From NCBI GenBank assembly GCA_963383645.1, contig OY726563.1:41868331-41932330 (forward strand): DNA of 64,000 nt, written 5' to 3'. Under the pieces are notes generated by a model. It did no database searches, was not told the origin of the DNA, and worked only from the letters and a program-made list of their open reading frames with translations. Positions 53,427 through 64,000 of this stretch are shown one piece after another. How positions within the stretch are numbered: the stretch's first letter is position 1; each line of letters opens with the position of its first letter. Source of the stretch: Muscardinus avellanarius. Lineage: Eukaryota; Chordata; Mammalia; Rodentia; Gliridae. The position numbers and the translations under genes were made by a program.

Positions 53427-54878
53427 TTTTAACCAATGTTCTTGAAGGCTTGATGGGTTCAGGACAGATTCTGGATTTCACTGTTGGTGTTCTCAGTGTC
53501 ATACTTCCCTTGTATCTTTTGTGTGTTCTTTATGTTTTATTGAGGTATACCTACATAAAGTGCACTGATCTTAAGTATACAGCTCAGTGGATTTGTACAT
53601 ATGTATACACTTTATGTAACCACCACCCAGATCAAGAGATCCAGCAGTTCCAGTGCCCCAGAACCATCTTAATTTCTATCACTTTGCCCAAGTCATCATT
53701 CCAGCCAGCTGTCGTGGGAGCCCTGTCTGTAAGATGTGACAGTTTGGGTAACGGAGTTTTGTCATTTTCAAGAGTGTGAAAGGAAGAGAATAGAGAAATC
53801 AAAACCTTGCTGGGGCAAGGTGGGTGGAAAGGGTGTTTTTCTTTTAAAATACATGGGCGGTTTTAAGGAGAAATTGAAGCAGCCCGTTTAGACAATTGTT
53901 TTGGTAGCTGGCCCCAGGTCTGTGGTTCCAAACATGACTTGTGATATTATTTAAAGTGGGCAGATGGCTTTTTGATAGCTTTTTTATCTTTTGATCTCAG
54001 CTCTTGCAAAGGGGAGGCTGGTGCTCTTTGCAAGATCAGCGATAAGGTTTTCTTTGTAGGTCGGTGGCTTTTTTGGCGAGTACATTTCAACTTATTATTG
54101 TTTTAAAACCTGTATGCTGCCGGTGACTTGGAGCGCTGTTGAAGAACAGCCATCCCCTGCGATCCAGCCCTCTGAGGAAATACTGGAGGATCTCAGGGGT
54201 ATCTGTTACCTGTGGGAGCCCCAACATAGAGGGCTTCAGGAAATATTGGCAGAAGGTGCACTGTACACAGGGCATAGTCACATCAGGGAGAGGCACAGGA
54301 GGTCGGTGGTGGCCATGGGGATATAGTTCAGAAGCCTGAATGGCTGCTTTACTTGGGGTGTGGGGCCATACTTTGGATTCCCTTTAGGCTTAGAGATAAT
54401 CCATCAACTAGCTTTTATTGAGGGCCTACTATGTTGTTATAGGTACAGTGCTAGGTTGAAGAAAGGAAAAACATGCAGACTGGTCCTGAGAAATCCAAGG
54501 GCTTGTGGTGGAGCCAGGTGAGAGGAGCAGGTGTAGAAGGCTTGATCTGATTGAGCCCCTGCTCTTTCCTTGGCACTGTGCTAAGTATTTATGTGCAAAG
54601 TTGCATTTATTTCTGACAGTAGTGCCCTCTAAGCTAGACTGTTTTTAACTCCCCTTTCTTGGATGAGCAAACTGAGGTTCCCAGAGTCCAGTGTTGCAGG
54701 ACTGGTACGGGGAGGAACCCTCCTGATCTGCTTTTGCTTAACAACCAGAGAAAGTGTCCTGTTCCTCTTAAAAATAAAGACCAACAGAGCTGGACCATGG
54801 CCCTCCAGTACCTTCTCTCCCACCCTCCAATTTGGCCTCAGACTTCTTACCTCGTACTGATCTTTTCCTCAGCTTTGG

Positions 54879-54931
<53 letters not shown>

Positions 54932-57900
54932 CTGGGGATTGAACCCTGGGCTTTATGCCAGGCAAGTGCTCTGCCGCTGAACCCTATCTCTTGTCCCTAC
55001 TGTGGTCTTTCTGTTCCCCAAAAGGCCTCACCCCTTTCTGCCGCAGGATTTCAGCTCATATTTTCTTCATCAGGAATGTTTGTCCTGTACCCTTTGCACT
55101 GTCCTGCTATGAACCATTCAATTCTGAGAGGGCTTTCTCAGTGAAGCCTATCTATCCCAAGATCCTCAAGCCCTTAGATTTTTTAGAGCACTGAGCAGCC
55201 TAGCAGGCAAGCCTGGTCAGAGAATGCCACATTGCTCAATACAGAAGCTTCCCACAATGTCAGGATCATTTCTACCCTGCCTGGCAGTCCTACTGTATTT
55301 TTTCTGATCCACTCTTGTCTCCTTTCTCATGTGACTTCTCCACCTTCAGACTTTATCTCCTGCTTCCAAAAGCAAAATAGAAACCAGGAGAATGCAACTC
55401 CCTACAGTCCACAGTCCCCAGGCCAGCACACTGATACCCCTTCTATGTGTTACAGGCAGTGAAAGGTCACTTGACCCTCAGCCTATCCTCCCTGTGCTTT
55501 GGGGTCTTATTCTCTTCCACCTGCTACAGAATCTGAGATCAGCCCCCATCTCTGTCCTGTTTTTTTTTTTTTTACAACCTTCCTCACTTGGTCGTCTCTC
55601 TGACCTCTCCCCAGGCCAGCATCTCTATCTTTTCATCCCAACTCTGCCTGCAGCTCCTGGCCAACACCTGATCACCCCCTTCACTGCCGATTCTATCTGA
55701 AGAATGCTTTCACTTGCCTCCTCTGCTTGCTCACCCCTGTGTATTTGTCAGCCCCCTGCAACAGCCACATTCCATGGGATGTTTTGCGGTTTTCTTGAAG
55801 TGGCTGACTACTCTTTCACTGGCCTTGAGACCACACGGCTACTTTTCCTCTGGACCCTCTGGCCCTTCTCTTTCTCCCTGCTCGTTCAGCCTCCTGTATC
55901 CAACTTGGTGTCTCGACTTGACTGAATCATAGTGATTATTCAAATCCACCTCCTTTAGGTCTGCATTCATCACCTCCCTCCAATACTCCCAAGCAGCCTC
56001 ATAACTCCTCTGCCCCTCCCTCACTTATTTTTTGAAGCATCCTTAAGCCCTTACCAACCCTGTGGTCTGGGCCAAGGTCCCTTGCTCTAGGGTATTCCCT
56101 TTTCAAAAGGTGCTAACCTCACTTTGTAGTCAGACCTTCATCAGAGGATTACTGGACGACTGCCCTGCTAGACTGTAAGCTCCGTGAGGGGTAGGGACAT
56201 GGTCTGCTTTTGGTCACCACTGTATTCTTGCAGGCCTGCCACGATGCCTGGCACTTAGCAGTTGCTCAATAAATGTTTGTTGAAAGAATGAGTTTGAGTA
56301 TTTCTTTAATGTCTTCCACACTGAATTGCAGGCTTCCTATTTGGGCTTGCTCACTAGTGTTTCTCCAGGGTCTGTCACGGGGCCTGATGCACAGTAAGCA
56401 CCAGTGGGTTTTAGATGTCCCTATAACCAAATGGATGGGCACTGACTTGGTATCCGAGTTGGCAGCCTTAGGGGAAATGGGAAGAATTGGAGATGATACA
56501 GGATGGGTCAGGGGTCATTCGGGTTGTCTGGAGAAAGGATTTAATGAGAAGTGACACCTGTTATTCCACAGAAAACTGGCAGGGAATAATGGTTAAGGAC
56601 AGGGGCCTGAGGTCACACACTAGGAAAGTGGCAGAGCTGGACTCTCAACCTGCATGCTTCTGCCCTACTGCCCCAGTTCTTAACCTCAGTACCAGGCTAG
56701 GTGATGTGTCTTACCAGTTGGGCACCTCTAGTCAGGTGACTTTTTTTCTTAGCTGTTCAGTTTCATTAGTGGAAATTTGAAGGGAATTACTGTTAAGCAT
56801 TTCATAGGCACTTTTCAAATATTTCCTCAGTCCAATCAACAACTCACTGAGGTAGGTATTACTATTAACTCCTCATGAATGAGAAAAACAAGGCACAGGA
56901 GGGGTTAAATAACTTGCATCAGGTAACACAGCTGGTAGGAGATAGTGGTAGTGCTGGGATTATTCAAAATTGCATGTCCTGACCATTTATTGAGATGTGA
57001 ACTCAAGTTTACGGAGTTCTTATAAAAAATGGCTTAGGCAACACCAAAGTGTACTACAACATGCAGTAGAGGTAAGTATTTTCAATCAAATAGCTGTTTT
57101 TCAGTTTTGTGTATGTATATAGGTGTATTTAACACATATATGGTATACCAGGTTATGGCATAAAATGGCTTTCTTACTGTGACCCATGGCCAAGGAATTG
57201 TCACTGCAACAAATAAAACTCATGGCACATTGAACTGTTTTCTTCCCTCTGCCCTGCCGGACTGCCTGGAAGTCTTAGAGCTGAGGCTGACACACTTGTT
57301 GGGGAAGGTAGGGCAGTGCCCCACATAACTTGGTGGCTTTCACAGCCACTTTCAAAACCCAGTGTAACTGGGATTCCAAGTATTGCAGGGCAGCTTTCTG
57401 AAGCCAGCTGCCTCTCCAGAGAGGCGGCGGCGGCAGCAGCGGCAGCAGGTTATGTCCATGGGAGTTGGGCTCTGCTGAGTTTCCCTGTGGGTTTCGGTGC
57501 CTGACCCACTTTGGGCAGGCAAATTTCCTCGAAGACCTGAATGCTGGGGGTTCTCATAGCGGTGGTGGCAGTGATATGACTCCTCTGAGAGTCTTGGTTG
57601 TTAGCCCTTGCTTGCTTGCTTTTGGCAACTCCGATCTTTGTTTTTGGCTGGCCTAAGCTGGAGCCAATGCCACCTCTTCAAAATCTCACCCCCTGGTCTT
57701 CGCAGGTGCTGTCTGAGATCAGCGACCATTGAGTTTCCTGATGAGTTTACATACCTAGAAGACAGGTGCATAGTCCTGAGGTGGTCCTTTCTGGGTGACA
57801 TGGGCTCTGTTAGTGCTCACAAGCACTCTTATGATGCATGCCCAAGATGTCCCCAGCAACGTGTGCCCTGGCCCTCTACACTGCCCTTGAGAGGATGCCA

Positions 57901-60801
57901 CGTGGCATTTGTGGGACTGATGCCAAAAGAGCAGGTTTTCTTCTTGAAAATTAGGCTCACTGTAGATATGGTTTTGTTCTTAATCTCCCTCCCTGTATTT
58001 CTAAGAATCATTCTTCTTGGTTATTGATCTGTGAGTCAGTATACACATGGATGTGATTTCTCTTACTGTCCTCATTCTCATCCTCATCCTCCCTCCCTCT
58101 CCCTTTCCTTTCTCTCTGGTACTGGGGATTGAACCCAGGGGTGCTTAACCACTGAGCCATTTCCCCAGCCCTTTTTTATTTTCAGTGTTTCACCAACTTG
58201 CTGAGGCTGGCCTAGAATTTGTGATCCTCCTACCTCAGCCTCCTGAACAGCTGGGATTATAGGCATGTGCCACTGTGGCCTGCTATTTCTTTTACTGTTG
58301 TCATTTTGATTGTAATCATAAATGTCTCCAAATTTTTGCTGTGAGAGACAGTTTGAGGATATATCTATATTTTAAGCCTACACTTTCAGACACTTCAAAG
58401 TGGAGTCCTCTTTGGATGCTTTCAGTGTGGTGAATAATCAGTGGGTGTAGAAACAGTCTCTTAACCCTTCCTTTCTGTATTTGTAAAAGGGGAAGGATGC
58501 TGGGTTTTTTCTGAGAGGGGGGGTGTTACTGGTGATTGAACCCCTGGTGGTTCTATTACTGAGCTACACCTCCAGCCCTATTTTTTTTTTAAATTTGAAA
58601 CAGTCGTGATAAGTTGCTGAGGCTGGCTTTGAGCCTTTAGTCCTCTCTTCCAGTCTCTAAAGTACTGGGATTACAGGTGTGCACCACCATGCTAAGCTAA
58701 GAGTGCTATTCGGAAGGATAGATGTGGTTTTCAAATGACTTTATATAATAATGAAAGGGGCCCAAGTTGGAGTAGGTGAATGATAAATGTTGGTGCCTTC
58801 TGCTTTCATTTCTCTGACTTAGGAGGTTGAGAGAACAGGTTGTTTGCTTCTGCTGACTTTGTAGATCTTGGGATGGGTTCAAGTGCTTGTCTTGATGTTT
58901 GGATGCCCCCCTCTTCTTGCTCTTGGCTGTGTAAGAGATGATCTGATGACTAAAGGGTCTTTTGTGTTTTTCTTCCCTCCCTCTCCTTCCTCCAACTGAA
59001 GTGTGGAGTCCATCTTCTGCTGGTTGTTTCCTGAGTTCTCCCTTTTTCACTTGACACTTTTGACTTTGTAGTGACTTTTAGAAGCCTAGTTGTCACATAT
59101 GTCAGAACTGGGCCAGATGGCAGGGGAAGCTTGCATAATCCTTTCCCTGAAAGGGAGGGCTGGCTTTCTGTCTGTTTAGGGGCATTCTTGAAGAGGCTTG
59201 CTTTAGAAGATCCCAAGAAGATGATTTGTTTTTACAAATTCAGTGCAACCCAGCAGAAATCATGTTGAGCCACAAGTCCAAAGACCTGGATTTTAGATCT
59301 ACTTAGGGGACTTTTTCAGGACTGGTTTCCTCTGAATCCTCCTTTCTCATCCATGATGTGTGAAGAATTGATGGCTGGGCCCTCAGAATCACCCACCCGA
59401 GGTTCCATAGCCCCAAATGCCTCTTTGGTGGGATATGTAAGCCATAGACCACAGAGAGAGAGAGAGATGGTCCCTTCCAAGGCTTCCAGACTCTACATGC
59501 ATAAACAGAGTTCAAACTTATTTTTCAGGGGTACTAAAAATGTTCTTATATACATTGTTTCTTGTGGTCTCCTAGCCACATGTCCCATGGAGACTGGGAA
59601 ACTGGGAATTAATGTGGGAGCAAAAGGGAGGTCCGGGGAAAAGTCTAATGAAGGAGGGAGGGATTCTGTTTGTTATTGATGTTTCCCTTTTCCACTTTTA
59701 TAAAGGATTAGGAATGGGGGTTGGGTAAGAGTCTAGTCTCCCTCATCTAAGAAACAGCAGCTTTTTGGTTATTTTTTATTTTTTGTGTATGTGGTATTGG
59801 GGTTTGAACTGAGGGGTATTTTACCCCTGAGCACTGCCCCCAGCCTAATTTTTTATTCTTCTTTTTTTGGTGGTACTGGGGTTCCTGGAAGCCCTTCTAC
59901 CTCTGGGTTATACCCCCAGACCTATTTTTACATTTTTAAATTTTGGAAACAGGGTCTCCTAAGCCAGCGTGCATCTGGCTTTGAACCTGCGCGATCCTCC
60001 TGTCTCTGCCTCCCAAGCACGGGGATTACAAGCGTGTGCCACCATGCTCGGCTTATTCTTTATTTTGAAATGGTCTCCTTAAGTTGCAGAGGGCCACTAA
60101 GCAGCTGAGGCTGTCTGTGAACTTGTGATCCTCTTGCCTCAGCCTCTGAAGTACTGGGATTATAAGCATGTGCCATTATGCCATGCTAGCTTGTTCCCAG
60201 AAAGCCTGGGTTTCCATCCTGCCTGTGTAGCCTGGAGCCATCTACGTAACCTCCATTTCATCATCTGTAAAATGGAGATAATAGTATGAGATAATCCATT
60301 AAAAGTTTAGAAATACTTCTCTCATAGGGTGCTGTGAAGATTAAATGAATATCGGTGAGGCACGTAGACCAAGTGCCTACTGCCATAGTACTATGTACAG
60401 GTCAGCTAGTAACATTCTTCTGTGAAGGCAACTAACTGATTAGGTATTTTCACAGAGTTTCAGCTATTTCCTGAAATGTCAACATCGCCCCATTGCCTCT
60501 TAGGAAGAAAAGTCTGAGCAATTATTTCAGCTTCCCTCAGGTCTCTGGACATGTAATCAATGCTTTATTTGCCTTACCTCTAAACATTTGATACTTGTGT
60601 GAGAATAAGAACAGTGATTTCTCCATGACAAGAGCCCACCCTTGGTGAGTGAGATCTGGCTGAATTACACTGGGCTGATACCGCCCAGGAATTGTACTTG
60701 GCTGGTAAAGGAGCAACAAGACTGATAGGTATCTCCCCTTGATTTACATCATGCTGTATGCCAGGCCCTGAGGTCTAGCTTTCTATCCTCATTCCTCTTG
60801 A

Positions 60802-60846
<45 letters not shown>

Positions 60847-62513
60847 GTATGTGTGTATGTGTGTATGTGTCTCACTGGGGATTGGACCCAGGGACATTTT
60901 ACCTCTAAGCTACACTCCCAGGCTACTTTATTTTTTTGAAACAGGCTCTTAGGTTGATGAGAGAGATTCACCACTTTCTCAGGCTCTCCTTGAACCTGTG
61001 ATCCTCCTGTCTCAACCTCCAAAGGACTGAGATCATAGGTTTGTGCCACCATGCCTGTTTCCCCCTGAGCTTAATGTACACATCCTGGCTTCCCTGTTTT
61101 TCATGTCATGGGTGAGGTGACATGGCCTGGCAGGCTGAAATGGGAATGGGTGAGGGCTGGTGAAAGGACCCAGTACTTCTTGGACTACCTTCCCATTCTC
61201 TCTTTGCTTTCCTTCCTTCTCTGCTGTGTCTTGTATTCTGTTGTCTTCTCCACTTTCCCTTTCTTGGAGAAGTTAGCTTACTCCACAGAAAGAAAGAAAT
61301 GATCTAAATGTGTTGATAAAATTATCCACAGTGCTGTTTGCTGAAGTTTCATGAGTGACTGCAAAATAAAGGGAACAACCTAGCTGCTCAGTAGGAAGGG
61401 AATGGCTACATAAATTATGGCAAGCCATATGATGTAATTATTAAGCAGACATTTTTAGTGTTTGTAAAAGTCTATAATGTTTTGTACAGTTAAATGGACA
61501 AAGTCAGCTGTGAAAGTATGTCTGCAGAATCTGAAAGGGTTTGGAGAATGTCTGGAATGAAGGTTTCCAAAGTGGTAATAGGGGTTGCTTCTGGCTAATG
61601 AGTGATTGTTTTGTTTCCTGCATCTTTATGGTTTCCTGTATTTTGTAGGATTTTTGAAAGTGTGTAGGACTTTTATGATCAAGGGTTTAAAAAGAGGCAG
61701 CAGAAGAGAAAACAGGTGTCAGGTGAATATGGGTCACCTCAGAGATGCAGAAGATGCCCATAGATGGCAGAACTGACCTCTTGGTATCAGGTCCATGTGC
61801 TCTCTCCTTTGCTCCCACAGGCCTCACGAGGAAGAGCTGAAGATGAAGAACATGGATGATATTACCCCTGCTATAGGTAAGCTACTGGAAGGCTTCAGAG
61901 TTCTAGTTTCTGTGTGTGTGTGTGTGTGTGTGGTACTGGGGGTGGAACCCAGGGGCTTTTCTATCTCCGGGCTATACTCCCAGACCTATTTTCTATTTTA
62001 TTTGGAAACAGGGTCTCATTCAGTTGCTGAGAGCCTCACTAAGTCGCTGAGGCTGGCTTCAAACCTGTGCGATCCTCCTGTCTCAGCTTCCCAAGTGCTG
62101 GGAATACAAATATGTGCCACCATGCCCGGCCCTAGTTTCTTTTTATACCACAGGTTTTTTGTTTGTTTGTGATGCTGGATATGGAACCCAGGGCCTTGCA
62201 CATGGAGTGTTCTACTACTGAGTTGTACCCCTAGGCCTTATAGACCCTTTTAATAATTTATTTCTTTTCCTCCTTCTTCTATAAGAATGAAGAGACCCTC
62301 TCTGCCTTAGACTGCCATCAAAAGCTTCAGAGTCAAACTGCCAATTGATGGCACTAGCAGATTTTCTTAAGAAAATCAGGCCTGCTTGTATATCCATCTT
62401 GCCCTAACACTGCTCTTCTTTTCTCTTTGGCAGAGCATCCTGATGTCCAGGAGTCATTGGGTCCCCTGGTGGCTCCTACCCCTCTCCGTCCATGGCCTCA
62501 GATGACACTTCAG
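50350..62513 (+). CDS. PPP1R3F: PPP1R3F, protein phosphatase 1 regulatory subunit 3F, 5' part; final exon beyond the window
   Basis: Glycogen-targeting regulatory subunit that brings PP1 to glycogen-associated substrates (family knowledge). Exons 50350-51356, 61821-61876 and 62434-62513 give 381 residues; the human protein is about 799, the rest being one large last exon to the right. The start [13 protein letters not shown] matches human and has G at -3 and +4. Residues 36-39 are the PP1-docking motif RVLF. About 66-98 is low complexity (poly-Ala, poly-Gly, acidic). About 125-290 is the CBM21 carbohydrate-binding domain, with [28 protein letters not shown] and [18 protein letters not shown]. 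Intron 1 is 10.5 kb. The three exons share phase-correct GT-AG junctions. The paralogues PPP1R3A-E, which lack this N terminus, are excluded. Confidence 0.96.
53386..53422. repeat. (TA)n microsatellite
   Basis: Alternating TA for about 37 bases in PPP1R3F intron 1. Confidence 0.95.
54881..54995. repeat. (GT)n and minus ID element
   Basis: About 50 bases of GT. Then an ID half (actggggattgaaccctggg to cttgtccc). Confidence 0.85.
57418..57449 (+). repeat. GGC/GCA triplet run
   Basis: gaggcggcggcggcagcagc and following triplets, inside a SINE-free part of PPP1R3F intron 1. Confidence 0.8.
58118..58700 (-). repeat. Two B1-dID SINEs
   Basis: Minus copies at 58118-58275 and 58525-58700. Confidence 0.75.
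59785..60380. repeat. Nested SINEs and MIR
   Basis: An older minus SINE (59785-60185) is interrupted by a young copy at 59863-60053, with ttattctt on both sides. Plus MIR 60195-60375 (catttcatcatctgtaaaatgg). Confidence 0.75.
60803..61062 (-). repeat. (GT)n and B1-dID SINE
   Basis: GT-rich 60805-60870, then a minus SINE ending gtgccaccatgcctg at 61062. Confidence 0.8.
61821..61876 (+). CDS. PPP1R3F: PPP1R3F exon 2
   Basis: Residues 336-354 ([17 protein letters not shown] region). Only 56 bp. Acceptor cccacag, donor gtaagc. The exon end (ATAG|gt) makes the protein one residue shorter than human at this junction. Confidence 0.92.
61905..62240 (-). repeat. (GT)n, B1-dID SINE and ID in PPP1R3F intron 2
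   Basis: (GT)n 61909-61932. SINE to 62132. ID half 62165-62238. These make up most of this short intron. Confidence 0.8.
62434..62513 (+). CDS. PPP1R3F: PPP1R3F exon 3
   Basis: Residues 355-381 ([20 protein letters not shown], then WPQMTLQ). Donor gtaagc. The next exon is not in the window. Confidence 0.93.
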
Positions 62514-63124
62514 GTAAGCAGGCCCTTGCAGCCCCTGGGTGGATCACATTTGGACCAATTGGGGACAACTAGCCTTGGGTCCACTTCCAGAGGGAGAGAG
62601 GTGGCAAACCCAAGAAGCTGATGGAGGAGGGAGAGAATGCAGTGATTCACCTCGGCTTACAGAAATTTCAGTTGTTAATTTAGGAAATATTTAGGGAGTG
62701 CTTGCTCTGTGCTACAGAAAACAAAAAGGCACTCTGCATGGGGCTTACATATTAGGGAGGTGATACATGATAAGATAAAATAAGTTCAAATGTATAGTAT
62801 TTTAGATGAAGATGAGTACTAAGGGAAAAATGGGAGGGAGATAAGGATAGATAGATAGGTAGGTAAGGGGATGTTTGCAACTTTAGATTGGGTAACCTGG
62901 GAAGGCCTTAGTGATAAGTGAGATTTGAGAAAAGATATGAAGGTGAGGCAGTGAGCTACATGGATAACTAGGGGAAGAAATTCCCAGGCAAGTGCAAAGC
63001 TCCTGAGGGGGTGTCTTGAGTAATGTGCATGAAGAACAGTGAGGAGGAGGAGGAGGCTGGTGTGGCAGCAACAGAATGAGTGGGGGACAGAGTGGTGGGG
63101 GTGAGGTCAAGAGAGGGATGGGAA

Positions 63125-63500
63125 CCAGGCATGGTGGCTCACACCTGTAATCTCAGTACTTGGGAGGTTGAGACAGGAGGATTGCAGGTTTGAGGCCAGC
63201 CTCATAAACTTACACCAAGGCCCTATGCAACTTAGTGAGACCCTATTTCAAAATAAAAAATAAGCTGGGCATGGTGGCACACGCTTGTAATCCCCGCGCT
63301 TGGGAGGCGGAGACAGGAGGATTGCGCAGGTTCGAAGCCAGCCACACTGGCTTAAGAGACCTTGTTTCCAAATTTAAAAAAAGTATAAAATAGTTCTGGG
63401 AGTGTAGCCCGAAGTAGAAGGGTTTCCAGGAACCCCGATACCACCACCAAAAATAAAATAAGAAAATAAGCCTGGGGATGTAGCTTAGAGGTAGAACTAG
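63125..63500 (+). repeat. B1-dID SINE with a nested young copy
   Basis: The outer B1 half 63125-63262 and its ID half (about 63470-63500) are separated by a young copy at 63264-63450, with aaaataag on both sides. Confidence 0.75.
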
Positions 63501-63690
63501 ATTGTGCAGGGCCTTGTGGGTCACATTGAGGACTTTGGATTTTACTATGTGTTGGGGGAAGGAGTGTTATGAGCAGAAGAGGGATGTTAGGGGAGGGTGG
63601 ATGGAATTAGGGGCTCCAGGGAGGAGGAGGGCACTGCAGTAGTCTAAGTGATTCCTGACAGTGGTGACAGGAGGAAGACGTATTCCACAG

Positions 63691-63691
<1 letters not shown>

Positions 63692-63726
<35 letters not shown>
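63692..63726 (+). repeat. (GT)n microsatellite
   Basis: Pure GT run in PPP1R3F intron 3. Confidence 0.95.
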
Positions 63727-63729
<3 letters not shown>

Positions 63730-63904
63730 AGCTTTTACTAGAAAAATTTCAAATATATATAAAAGTAATGAGGCTAGTATAATGACCTCACATACACCAT
63801 TCCCCAGTTTCAACAAATATCAAGATGTGTCCAATCCTAATTTTTCTATACCCCCCCACTCTTTTCTCTCCCATTTTCTGTGGAATTATTTTGGAAAAAA
63901 CCCT

Positions 63905-64000
63905 TATACATCAGTTGGGCACTGAGTTGTGTGCCTTTAATACCAGCTACTTTGGAGACGTAGGCAGGAGGATCACAAGTTTGAAGCCAGCCTGGGAAAT
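63905..64000 (+). repeat. B1 SINE, cut by the window edge
   Basis: ttgggcactgagttgtgtgc to tgaagccagcctgggaaat. Confidence 0.75.

Larger units (their letters stand above)
51357..58100 (+). other. PPP1R3F: PPP1R3F intron 1, 5' part
   Basis: Long intronic stretch poor in lineage SINEs: only a B1-like copy at 52536-52660 and an ID at 54930-54995. MIR/L2 remnants lie at 52795-53010, 53040-53355, 54405-54740, 56140-56290 (L2 end, ctcaataaatgtttgttga), 56590-56700 and 56775-56965. No coding exon is supported. Confidence 0.65.

Noticed and set aside
54883..54930. GT runs considered as regulatory Z-DNA
   Set aside because: Present in several introns as SINE tails or plain microsatellites, with no positional link to a promoter.

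Overview
The window is a piece of a eutherian X chromosome, read from its coding exons and gene order. It carries CACNA1F (minus, 5' third only), CCDC22 (plus, complete), FOXP3 (minus, complete) and PPP1R3F (plus, first three coding exons, running off the right edge). This is the order and orientation known from human Xp11.23. All exons are canonical in frame: 14 CACNA1F exons, 17 CCDC22 exons encoding 627 residues, 11 FOXP3 coding exons encoding 430 residues plus one non-coding 5' exon, and 3 PPP1R3F exons.

The species is a rodent outside the mouse and rat group. More than 60 copies of a composite SINE pair a 7SL-derived B1 half with a tRNA-like ID half (B1-dID type, known from squirrels, dormice and relatives). 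A CpG-rich subfamily is young, as several copies still have perfect target-site duplications. The family cannot be fixed from sequence alone. Older MIR and L2 fragments are also present.

Layout: 1-12,780 CACNA1F, with introns packed with SINEs; 12,781-14,029 head-to-head promoter interval; 14,030-27,310 CCDC22; 27,230-44,040 FOXP3, converging on CCDC22 with overlapping 3' ends; 44,040-50,349 FOXP3/PPP1R3F divergent interval; 50,350 to the end PPP1R3F, whose first coding exon sits in a CpG island and is followed by a 10.5-kb intron.

The non-coding interest is mostly at FOXP3. The promoter/exon -1, the CNS1 enhancer (inside a MIR element), the CNS2/TSDR enhancer (CRE and STAT sites, about 12 CpGs) and a candidate CNS3 can all be placed. 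Other structures found by reading are a ten-member CCAAT-box array upstream of PPP1R3F, two ZNF143-type motifs in the CCDC22 promoter, and several old degenerate intronic minisatellites. No wholly novel gene system was found. The genes are independent: a photoreceptor calcium channel, an endosomal sorting factor, the regulatory T-cell master factor and a glycogen-targeting PP1 subunit.
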